From the NCBI GenBank assembly GCA_036397635.1, contig DASWIP010000078.1:1-21540 (forward strand): a stretch of 21,540 nucleotides of DNA, in the 5' to 3' direction. Positions within the stretch are counted from its first letter, which is position 1. Every line of letters starts with the position of its first letter. The translations under genes were made by a program, and so were the position numbers. A model generated the notes under the pieces. It saw nothing but the letters and a program-made list of their open reading frames with translations. It was not told the DNA's origin and did no database searches. This document shows, piece after piece, positions 15,114 to 21,540 of this stretch. This DNA comes from DASWIP01 sp036397635. Its GTDB lineage: Bacteria > Actinomycetota > AC-67.

Positions 15114-15217
15114 CGCTCGCTCCAGCCGGAGCTCTTGGTACTCGGGTGGAAGCTCGGTGATGCGGCGCCGCTCCGACGCACGGACCTTGCGGCCTCCGGG
15201 CGCGTCGGACCGCTCGT

Positions 15218-16375
15218 CTATCGGGCCAGGGCCGTGCGGATCCGTTTCGATCCCTCCTCGAGCCGGTCGTCTGGGACCGTCAGCGACACGCGCACGAACC
15301 CCTCACCGGACGGCCCATATCCTGACCCAGGCGGCACGACCACGCCGGCCTTTTCCAGCAGATGGCTCGCGAAGGACACCGAGTCGTGCCCCTCCGGGAC
15401 CGGGAACCATACGAACACCGAGCCCTTCGGCGGCGTCAGGTCCACGCCGACCTCGGTGAAGGTCTTCACGATCAGGTCGCGGCGACGCTGGTAGAGCGCG
15501 CGCATGTCATCCAGGAAGTCCTGCGGGCCCTCGAGCGCGGCGATGCCGGCGCGCTGCACCGCGTTGAAGATCCCGGAGTCCACGTTGGTCTTGACCCGTC
15601 CGAGCGCCTCGACGGCCGTCGTGCTGCCGCACGCCCAGCCGATACGCCAGCCGGTCATGTTGTAGGTCTTGGACAGCGAGTGGAACTCGATCGCGATGTC
15701 CTCGGCGCCCGGGACCTGCAGAACGCTGGGCGCGACGAAACCGTCGAAGGTGATCTCAGAGTAGGCGTTGTCGTAGGCGAGCAGCAGGTCGTGCGCGCGG
15801 CAGAACGCGACGGCGCGCTCGAGATCGGCGAGCGTCGCAACCGCCGCGGTCGGATTCCCCGGGTAGTTCAGCCAGAGCACCTTCGCGTTCACCGGCACCT
15901 CGACCGAGTCCCAGTCGGGCTGGAAGGCGTTCTCGGGACGCAGCGGCATGGTGATCGAGGTGCCGCCGGCCAGATGCGTGCCGATCTGGTAGACCGGGTA
16001 CGCGGGATCGGGAACCAGCGCGACGTCGCCGGGATCGATGAACGCGATCGCCAGGTGCGCGATGCCTTCCTTCGAGCCGATCAGCGGCTGGATCTGCGTA
16101 TCCGGGTCGAGGTTCACGCCGAACCGACGCTGATACCAGCCCGCCACCGCGCGCCGGAACTCCGGCATCCCGTAGTACGAAGGGTACTGATGGGTACTCG
16201 GGTCCTCGGCCGCCTCCTGCAGGGCCTTGATGATGTGCGGTGGCGTCGGCTGGTCGGGGTCGCCGACGCCGAAGCTGATCACGTCCACGCCCTCGGCGCG
16301 CTTGGCGGAGATCTTGCGATCGATCTCGGCGAACAGGTACGGGGGAAGTGTTTCGATGCGTTTCGCGAGCCTCAC
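15218..16375 (-). CDS. dapL: LL-diaminopimelate aminotransferase-like PLP enzyme
   Basis: 385 residues, fold-type I aminotransferase. Landmarks: KRIETLPPYLFAEIDRKI at the N-terminus and SFGVGDPDQPTP, both typical of the DapL group; HQYPSYYGMPEFRRAVA; LIGSKEGIAHL; PDPAYPVY; NYPGNPTAAVA; DNAYSEI; and SLSKTYNMTGWRIG with K236 as the PLP lysine. DapL converts tetrahydrodipicolinate directly to LL-diaminopimelate. The next enzyme, DapF, is encoded immediately upstream (18-bp gap), which strengthens the call. Related enzymes of the same subgroup act on alanine or aromatic amino acids, so the substrate is inferred. The start is GTG 16375; a 14-bp repeat supplies an A/G-rich stretch in front of it. 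Confidence 0.8.
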   Translation of the reverse strand: MRLAKRIETLPPYLFAEIDRKISAKRAEGVDVISFGVGDPDQPTPPHIIKALQEAAEDPSTHQYPSYYGMPEFRRAVAGWYQRRFGVNLDPDTQIQPLIGSKEGIAHLAIAFIDPGDVALVPDPAYPVYQIGTHLAGGTSITMPLRPENAFQPDWDSVEVPVNAKVLWLNYPGNPTAAVATLADLERAVAFCRAHDLLLAYDNAYSEITFDGFVAPSVLQVPGAEDIAIEFHSLSKTYNMTGWRIGWACGSTTAVEALGRVKTNVDSGIFNAVQRAGIAALEGPQDFLDDMRALYQRRRDLIVKTFTEVGVDLTPPKGSVFVWFPVPEGHDSVSFASHLLEKAGVVVPPGSGYGPSGEGFVRVSLTVPDDRLEEGSKRIRTALAR

Positions 16376-16379
16376 TCGA

Positions 16380-16407
16380 TCACCCTTTCGTCGTCACCCT
16401 TTCGTCG
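16380..16407. repeat. 14-bp tandem duplication at the dapF-dapL junction
   Basis: tcaccctttcgtcg occurs twice head to tail (16380-16393 and 16394-16407). The copy at 16394 contains the dapF stop and its last codons (TTKG); the second copy fills most of the gap before the dapL GTG and offers AAAGGGTGA as a ribosome-binding region. Confidence 0.85.
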
Positions 16408-17257
16408 TGATGCGCAACAGCGTCGCGATCTCCGGCGCAATCGTTCCCTCGAACACCTCAACCGCAGGGCCGGTCATGAACACCGTCTGATCGGTCCACT
16501 CGATGTCCAGCGTTCCTCCGGGCAGATGCACGGCGACGCGGCGGCCGGTGAACTCGCGCGCGGCCGACGCCACGCCCACGGCGCACGCCCCGGTACCGCA
16601 CGCCAGCGTCTCGCCGACGCCGCGCTCCCATACTCGCATCCGGACCTCGCCGTCGCCGAGCACCTGCACGAACTCGACGTTGGTCTTGGCCGGGAACAAC
16701 GGATCGGTCTCGATGGCTGGGCCGAGCTGCTCGAACGCGACGGCGTCCAGGTCGTCGACGAACAGCACGCAGTGGGGGTTGCCCATCGACACGCACGCGG
16801 CCTCGAACGTCTCGCCGAGCGCTTCAACCTTCTGATGCAGCGGGTCGCCGTCGCCGGCCAGCGGGATCTGCGCCCGCTCGAAGATCGGCGCGCCCATGTC
16901 CACGCGCACGCGCTCGACGGTGCCTTCGGCGCCGCGGAACAGCTCGAGGCGCTTGATCCCGGCGCGCGTATCCACCGTGATCGCGTCGGCGTCGGTGATG
17001 CCGCGGTCGGCGACGTACTTGGCGACGCAGCGGATCCCGTTGCCGCACATCTCCGCGACGGCGCCGTCGGCGTTCCAGTAATCCATGAAGAAGTCGGCTG
17101 TGTCGGCGCGCGCGATGCGGATGAATCCGTCCGCGCCGACTCCGAAGTGCCGGTCGCAGATCGCGCGCACGAACTCCGCCGTGGTCTCTATGTGGCCGTC
17201 CAGATCCTCGATGAGCACGAAGTCGTTGCCGGCCCCATGCGCTTTGACGAATCTCAT
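16394..17257 (-). CDS. dapF: Diaminopimelate epimerase
   Basis: 287 residues. It converts LL- to meso-diaminopimelate, the precursor of lysine and of the peptidoglycan cross-link. N-terminal MRFVKAHGAGNDFVLIEDL is typical. The two catalytic cysteines are C71 (EMCGNGIRC) and C220 (ACGTGACAVG). The ATG at 17257 overlaps the miaA stop (ATGA), so translation is probably coupled; the longer upstream frame lies inside miaA. With dapL next downstream, the two consecutive steps of the aminotransferase route to meso-DAP are side by side. Confidence 0.97.
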   Translation of the reverse strand: MRFVKAHGAGNDFVLIEDLDGHIETTAEFVRAICDRHFGVGADGFIRIARADTADFFMDYWNADGAVAEMCGNGIRCVAKYVADRGITDADAITVDTRAGIKRLELFRGAEGTVERVRVDMGAPIFERAQIPLAGDGDPLHQKVEALGETFEAACVSMGNPHCVLFVDDLDAVAFEQLGPAIETDPLFPAKTNVEFVQVLGDGEVRMRVWERGVGETLACGTGACAVGVASAAREFTGRRVAVHLPGGTLDIEWTDQTVFMTGPAVEVFEGTIAPEIATLLRITTKG

Positions 17258-18162
17258 GCGGTGCTCCCGGTGAGCTGCTCGTCGTAGTATGACGATATCT
17301 CTCCGCTCGCGCGCGCCGTATCGTCGGCGTCGAACCAGCGGACGCGCGCATCCGCGCGGAACCACGACATCTGCCGGCGCGCCAGGCGTCGGGTCGCGCG
17401 CGCGACCTCGGCGATCAGCTCTTCGCGCGTGATCTTTCCTTCCAGATGCTCGACCGCCTGGCCGTAGGCGATCGCCTGCGACGCCGTCAGCGCGCCGCGA
17501 AGGCCGCGTTCCAGCAGCGCCCGCACCTCGTCGAGGAATCCTTCGTCGAGCATCGCGAGGAAACGCTGCTCGATCCGGGTCGCCAGCTCCGCCGGTGTGA
17601 CCCGCAGTCCCGCGGCAATGACCGGGTTCCGATGCTCCCACTCCTGCCGATACGACGAGAACGGTTGCCCGGTCAGGTCGAAGACCTCGAGCGCGCGCAC
17701 GACGCGGCGCTTGTTCTCCAGATCGATGAAGGTCGCCGCATCCGGATCGACTTCCTTGAGCCGGATCGCGAGGTCGTGGATGTCGCGACGGTCCAGGCGC
17801 GCGCGTACGGCGTCGTCGGTCGGCGGGAACCGAAGCTCGTCGGCGGCCGCGCGGAAGTACAGCCCCGATCCGCCGACGAGCAGCGGCACCCGGCCGCGCG
17901 CGCGGATCCCTGCGATGGCCTCGCGCGCGAGCTGCTGGTAGCGCGCGACCGTGAAACGCTCGTCGGGCTCGGCGACGTCGAGGAGGTGGTGGGGCACGCG
18001 CGCGCGCTCTTCGCCGGCGGGCTTCGCGGTGCCGACGTTCATCCCGCGGTAGACCGTCATCGAGTCCACGCAGACGATCTCAGCGCCGAATCGCTCGGCG
18101 AGGTCGCATCCGATCGTAGTCTTGCCCGACGCGGTCGGCCCGAGCAGCGCGAGGACCGTCAT
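17254..18162 (-). CDS. miaA: tRNA dimethylallyltransferase
   Basis: 302 residues. It transfers a dimethylallyl group to N6 of A37 in tRNAs reading UNN codons. P-loop LLGPTASGKTT (residues 6-16), DSMTVYRGMNVGTAKP, the PHHLLDV motif, VPLLVGGSGLYFRA and ENKRRVVRALE are all present, as is AYGQAVEHLEG towards the C-terminus. The ATG overlaps the miaB stop by 4 bp and its own stop overlaps the dapF start by 4 bp. Its product is the substrate of MiaB, encoded just upstream. Confidence 0.97.
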   Translation of the reverse strand: MTVLALLGPTASGKTTIGCDLAERFGAEIVCVDSMTVYRGMNVGTAKPAGEERARVPHHLLDVAEPDERFTVARYQQLAREAIAGIRARGRVPLLVGGSGLYFRAAADELRFPPTDDAVRARLDRRDIHDLAIRLKEVDPDAATFIDLENKRRVVRALEVFDLTGQPFSSYRQEWEHRNPVIAAGLRVTPAELATRIEQRFLAMLDEGFLDEVRALLERGLRGALTASQAIAYGQAVEHLEGKITREELIAEVARATRRLARRQMSWFRADARVRWFDADDTARASGEISSYYDEQLTGSTA

Positions 18163-19472
18163 GCGACGGCGCCGTCCAGATGGTGGGGATGCGCGGCGGT
18201 CACGACCGCATCGGCGAACGTCCCGGCTTCCAGGCCCTCGGCGGGCAGGTGCACGATCTTGTTCTGGCGCGTTCGAGCGGTCACGCGCTGCTCGTCCTTG
18301 CGTGAAGGTCCCTCGACAAGCACCTCGAACCGGCGGCCGACCGCCTCGATGTTGCGCTCCAGCGAGATTCCCTCCTGGAGCGCGACGAGCTGCTCGAATC
18401 GTGCGGCGACGATATCGGCAGGGACCTGGTCGGGCATGCGCGCCGCCTCGGTCCCCGGCCGGATCGAATACTTGAACGTGTACGCGGAGTCGAAGCGCGC
18501 CTCCTCGACCACGCGCATCGTCTGGGCGAAGTCGGCATCGGTCTCGCCGGGGAACCCGACGATGACATCGGTGGAGACGGCCAGATCCGGGATGGCGGCG
18601 CGGAGCTGCTCGAGCCAGCCGAGGTAGCGCGCGCTGCGGTAAGACCGGCGCATCCGGCGCAACACGTCGTCGGAGCCGGCTTGGAGCGGGAAGTGGATGT
18701 GCTCGCAGACGACGCTGCTGGAAGCCATCGCGTCGATGACATCGGGCGTGAAGTCGTGCGGGTGAGGACTGGTGAAGCGCACGCGCCGCATCCCGTCGAT
18801 CGCATCGAGCGCGCGCAGCAGTTCGGCGAACATCGGCCGACCGTCCAGATCACGGCCGTACGTGTTCACGTTCTGCCCGAGCAGCGTCACCTCGACCACC
18901 CCGTCGTCGGCCAGACGCCTCACTTCGTCCTGGACGTCACCGAGCCGTCGGCTGACCTGCGGACCACGGACGGATGGCACGATGCAGAACGTGCAGGAAT
19001 TGTCGCAGCCGACCGAGATCGAGACCCAGCCGTGGAAGCGGTGCTCGCGGCGCGCGGGGAACGCGGCGGGGAACCGTTCGGTCTGCTCCTTGAACTCGAA
19101 GGCCGGGACGCCGGTGGCTTCGCGCTGCTCGAGCAGCGCGGGCAGATCCTCGACCGCGAAGGTTCCGAACGCCACATCCACCCACGGCGCCTTCTCGAGC
19201 AGCAGGTGCTTGTCCTTCTGCACCTGGCAGCCACCGACTGCGAGCCGCAGCTCGGGGCGCTGCGCCTTCATGGCCTTCATGTGACCGAGTGTGCCGTAGA
19301 GGCGGTTGTCGGCGTTCTCACGGATCGCGCAGGTGTTGAACAGCACGAGGTCGGCCGTCTCGGGCGAGTCGGCCTTGGCGTAGCCATGTTGTTCGAGCAG
19401 CCCGGCGATGCGCTCGGAGTCGTGCTCGTTCATCTGGCACCCGTGGGTGCGGATGAAATAGGTCTTGGTCAC
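18159..19472 (-). CDS. miaB: tRNA-2-methylthio-N6-dimethylallyladenosine synthase
   Basis: 437 residues, a radical-SAM methylthiotransferase that adds the 2-methylthio group to i6A37. The N-terminal MTTase domain carries the auxiliary-cluster cysteines C12 (THGCQMN), C48 (FNTCAIRE) and C82 (VGGCQVQKD). The radical-SAM motif is C156-x3-C160-x2-C163 (GCDNSCTFCIVP). A TRAM domain ends the protein (about residues 375-430). The GTG at 19472 is preceded by GGGGG. It starts 40 bp after the last of the secreted Cys-rich genes, in the same direction, so shared transcription is possible. Confidence 0.97.
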   Translation of the reverse strand: MTKTYFIRTHGCQMNEHDSERIAGLLEQHGYAKADSPETADLVLFNTCAIRENADNRLYGTLGHMKAMKAQRPELRLAVGGCQVQKDKHLLLEKAPWVDVAFGTFAVEDLPALLEQREATGVPAFEFKEQTERFPAAFPARREHRFHGWVSISVGCDNSCTFCIVPSVRGPQVSRRLGDVQDEVRRLADDGVVEVTLLGQNVNTYGRDLDGRPMFAELLRALDAIDGMRRVRFTSPHPHDFTPDVIDAMASSSVVCEHIHFPLQAGSDDVLRRMRRSYRSARYLGWLEQLRAAIPDLAVSTDVIVGFPGETDADFAQTMRVVEEARFDSAYTFKYSIRPGTEAARMPDQVPADIVAARFEQLVALQEGISLERNIEAVGRRFEVLVEGPSRKDEQRVTARTRQNKIVHLPAEGLEAGTFADAVVTAAHPHHLDGAVA

Positions 19473-19512
19473 GCCCCCATGCTACCGGGCGCGACGCGGC
19501 CTGGTCGCTGGA

Positions 19513-20109
19513 TCAGGCGGCCGTGCAAGCTCCGCGGGACGAGAAGCAGTAGCGCCCTTGCAGCGGCAGCGGGTCCGACCAGTTGTAAGCGCGCAGGATG
19601 TACTGAACCCCGGCTGGCACGGTGATCACATGTCGTTCGGCGCAGCCGAGGAACAGGTGCTCGCCACCGGGGATCCACGAATCACATCCCGGGAAGAGCG
19701 GGACGCCTGCCCACAGCTCTGCCCCATCCAGACTGCATATGAACGTATCCCAGTCGAGCAGGGGGGACGATTCGAAGATCAGCAAGATCGCGCCCTCAGG
19801 TCGCGGCCCAACCAGCACGTCATCGTAGGTAACACCCTTCTGGTGAGGGACGCCAGGAACCACACTGAGATAGTCGGCCGTTCCGCGCGGGTTCCCACAC
19901 GAGCCAAAGGCGATGTCCTCTGAACCGTTGCCATCGATGTCTGTGTTCGCGGTATCGAGCCAGTACGGACATGTCACCACGCATGGGATCGGGGCGGTGA
20001 ACGTGACTTCGCGCCAGACGTTGAGCTGCTCGTTCGTCTCCTCGGCGGAGGCGGGAAGCACCGTCATCGTCACCAGGACTCCGATGAGCAGCCGGCACCG
20101 CTTTGTCAT
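19513..20109 (-). CDS. Secreted Cys-rich PPC-like protein, paralogue A
   Basis: 198 residues. Signal peptide MTKRCRLLIGVLVTMTVLPA, cleavage near residue 22. The mature N-terminus EQLNVWREVTFTAPIPC is nearly identical in paralogue B. It has a possible Ca-binding loop D57-x-D59-x-N61-x3-D65, then YDDVLVGPRPEGAILLIFES, DWDTFICSLDG, and YILRAYNWSDPLP at the end. The DWD-x-F-x-C-x-x-(D/E)G motif followed by a strand of the type Y-x-(L/V)RA-x-N is reminiscent of bacterial pre-peptidase C-terminal (PPC) beta-sandwich domains (inference). Ten cysteines in the mature part suggest disulfides. The ATG overlaps the stop of paralogue B (ATGA). No enzyme motif is seen. Confidence 0.75.
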   Translation of the reverse strand: MTKRCRLLIGVLVTMTVLPASAEETNEQLNVWREVTFTAPIPCVVTCPYWLDTANTDIDGNGSEDIAFGSCGNPRGTADYLSVVPGVPHQKGVTYDDVLVGPRPEGAILLIFESSPLLDWDTFICSLDGAELWAGVPLFPGCDSWIPGGEHLFLGCAERHVITVPAGVQYILRAYNWSDPLPLQGRYCFSSRGACTAA

Positions 20110-21071
20110 TGGAACCCGACCTGGTACGGCGTGGGGAACGGGTCGGCGACGTTGAACGCCCGCACCGTGTAGGTCGCCCCCGGCGTCACGGGGACGATCA
20201 CGCGCTCGGTGCAGCCCACCGGGACCGGGTTCTGCGGAGCGAGCGCGTTATCGCACGGCTCGCCGAGGATGTTCGCGCCGACCGCCCGCTCGACGGCTCC
20301 GTGGCAGACGAACATATCCCAGTCCACCACCGGATCGATCCGCACGGTCATGACGGAAGAACCAGGGGGCGCCGTGAGGCGCACCTCGTCATAGCCCCAC
20401 GAGGCCAGCGGCGCACCGCACGGGTGTCCATCGGGCAACGTGCAAGCCACACCGCATGGCAGGGCCTCGAACCGTCCCGTCGACGGTGGCGAACAAACAC
20501 CCGTCCTGCTGAAACAGTAGCGAGCACGCAGTGGCAACGGATCCGACCAGTTGTACGCGCGCAGTATGTACTCGACGCCCTGCGCGGCCAATGTCACGGC
20601 TCGCTCGCGGCATCCGGTGGGCACCGGGTTCTGAGGTCCCAGCGGCCCGCCGCAGTGCTCGCCGAGGATATTCGCCCCATTAGCCAACTCTTCACCGTCC
20701 AGGGAGCAGATGAACGTATCCCAATCCACTGCCGGGGTGGAGTCGAAGATGAGAACGGCCGCTCCTTCTGGCGCGGGCCCCACGAGGACATCGTCATAGA
20801 CGGTCCCCCGCTGGATCGGCTTCGGTGCGTCCTCGAGAGCATCGGCTGTCCCACTCGGATTCCCACAAGCCTGGAACCAGATGTCTTCGGAACCGTTCCC
20901 GTCGACATCCGTGTTCGTCATGTCGAGCCAGTACGGACAAACCACGGTGCACGGGATCGGCGCGGTGAACGTGACCTCGCGCCAGATGTTGAGCTGCTCG
21001 GCCGGTGTGTCGGCGATGGACGGCAGCGTCGTCGCGATCGAAGCGAGCAACACCAGCACGCAGCGTCTCAT
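20106..21071 (-). CDS. Secreted Cys-rich PPC-like protein, paralogue B (two domains)
   Basis: 321 residues with signal peptide MRRCVLVLLASIATTLPSIA. Domain 1 (about 21-190) is very close to paralogue A: EQLNIWREVTFTAPIPC, loop D55-x-D57-x-N59-x3-D63, YDDVLVGPAPEGAAVLIFDS, DWDTFICSLDG, YILRAYNWSDPLP. Domain 2 (about 195-321) repeats the second half: YDEVRLTAPPGSSVMTVRID, DWDMFVC, NILGEPCDNALAPQNPVPVG, YTVRAFNVADPFP, but it lacks the acidic loop. It overlaps its neighbours on both sides by 4 bp. The function is unknown; extracellular binding or adhesion is possible but unproven. Confidence 0.75.
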   Translation of the reverse strand: MRRCVLVLLASIATTLPSIADTPAEQLNIWREVTFTAPIPCTVVCPYWLDMTNTDVDGNGSEDIWFQACGNPSGTADALEDAPKPIQRGTVYDDVLVGPAPEGAAVLIFDSTPAVDWDTFICSLDGEELANGANILGEHCGGPLGPQNPVPTGCRERAVTLAAQGVEYILRAYNWSDPLPLRARYCFSRTGVCSPPSTGRFEALPCGVACTLPDGHPCGAPLASWGYDEVRLTAPPGSSVMTVRIDPVVDWDMFVCHGAVERAVGANILGEPCDNALAPQNPVPVGCTERVIVPVTPGATYTVRAFNVADPFPTPYQVGFQ

Positions 21072-21540
21072 GCGCAGGAGCCTGCTGAGGACCAGCAGTA
21101 CCGGCCCTCCAAGGGGAACGGGTCCGAGAAGTTGTACGCGCGCAGCACATAGCGTCGATCTGCGGCGATCTGGATGACCGACCGCTCACGGCAGCCCACG
21201 GGGAGCGGGTTTTGCGGGCCGATCGCGTTGTCGCAGTTCTCGGGGAACACGCGTGCGCATTCCTCTGCGCCGCTCGCACAGGGATCCACGAGACGCCCCT
21301 CCTCACTGCAGATGAACAAGTCCCAGTCCACGGTCGGATAGATCTCGACCACGAGAACGATCGCACCGTCGGCGCGCGGGCCGACCATGATGTCGTCGTA
21401 GACGATCCCCTCCTCGTAGGGAAGGCCGGGCACATCCGAGAGACTTCCATCCGTCCCGTCGGGGTTCCCGCACGTGTCGAAATGGACGTCCTCCTGGCCA
21501 TCGTTATCGACGTCGATGTTGGTCGTGTCCAACCAGTAGG
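21068..21540 (-). CDS. Secreted Cys-rich PPC-like protein, paralogue C (5' end outside window)
   Basis: The frame is open to the window edge, where it reads YWLDTTNIDVDNDGQEDVHF, matching YWLD-x-x-NTD-x-DGNGSED of paralogues A and B, so the gene starts beyond 21540. The TTG at 21530-21532 is internal, not a start. It continues with YDDIMVGPRADGAIVLVVEI, DWDLFICSEEG, NAIGPQNPLPVGCRERSV and YVLRAYNFSDPFP, and ends in YCWSSAGSCA. Its stop overlaps the start of paralogue B (ATGA), so at least three paralogues form one coupled unit. Confidence 0.75.
   Translation of the reverse strand, partial: YWLDTTNIDVDNDGQEDVHFDTCGNPDGTDGSLSDVPGLPYEEGIVYDDIMVGPRADGAIVLVVEIYPTVDWDLFICSEEGRLVDPCASGAEECARVFPENCDNAIGPQNPLPVGCRERSVIQIAADRRYVLRAYNFSDPFPLEGRYCWSSAGSCA

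Noticed and set aside
15362..17287. A 641-codon open frame opposite dapL and dapF
   Set aside because: It is the complement of two well-supported genes with no recognisable motif.

Overview
The window is very GC-rich and closely packed, with many GTG starts and 4-bp stop/start overlaps. The gene content points to the Actinomycetota (inference): an SOS/nucleotide block with LysM protein, lexA and nrdR, followed by hflX, dapF, miaA and miaB. From memory this resembles the mycobacterial Rv2718c-Rv2720 (nrdR, LysM protein, lexA) and hflX-dapF-miaA-miaB neighbourhood. A cobalamin-type class II ribonucleotide reductase as the nrdR partner and a DapL-like aminotransferase next to dapF suggest a lineage away from the familiar mycobacteria and streptomycetes. 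No phage, IS or CRISPR element was seen.

Left part (1-3940): the 3' end of an alpha/beta-hydrolase-domain protein, a short remnant of a nitrilase-family gene, two secreted proteins of unknown function that may be distant relatives, a polytopic membrane protein resembling GT-C glycosyltransferases, a small membrane protein, and three minus-strand tRNAs: Val(GAC), Cys(GCA) and Gly(GCC). Next come dut (minus) and, divergent from it, a PLP-dependent decarboxylase translationally coupled to an alpha/beta hydrolase.

Middle (6853-13831): the nrdR-nrdJ operon (minus). nrdJ is interrupted in frame by two LAGLIDADG inteins, one directly before the catalytic Cys and the other in the PTG/TIG loop. A tandem pair of NrdR boxes, about three helical turns apart, lies just downstream of a predicted promoter. 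A small LysM protein is divergent from lexA, and their shared region carries three LexA/SOS boxes. NrdR senses nucleotides and controls NrdJ. LexA controls itself and probably the LysM protein, which resembles the SOS cell-division inhibitors YneA and ChiZ.

Right part (13842-21540): a compact minus-strand run in transcription order miaB-miaA-dapF-dapL-hflX, covering tRNA A37 modification, meso-diaminopimelate synthesis and a ribosome-associated GTPase. miaB/miaA and miaA/dapF overlap by 4 bp. Upstream of miaB are three consecutive secreted, Cys-rich paralogues. Each overlaps the next by 4 bp, and the first runs off the window end. They are the least explained system here and look like an expanding family of PPC-like beta-sandwich domains with a possible calcium-binding loop.
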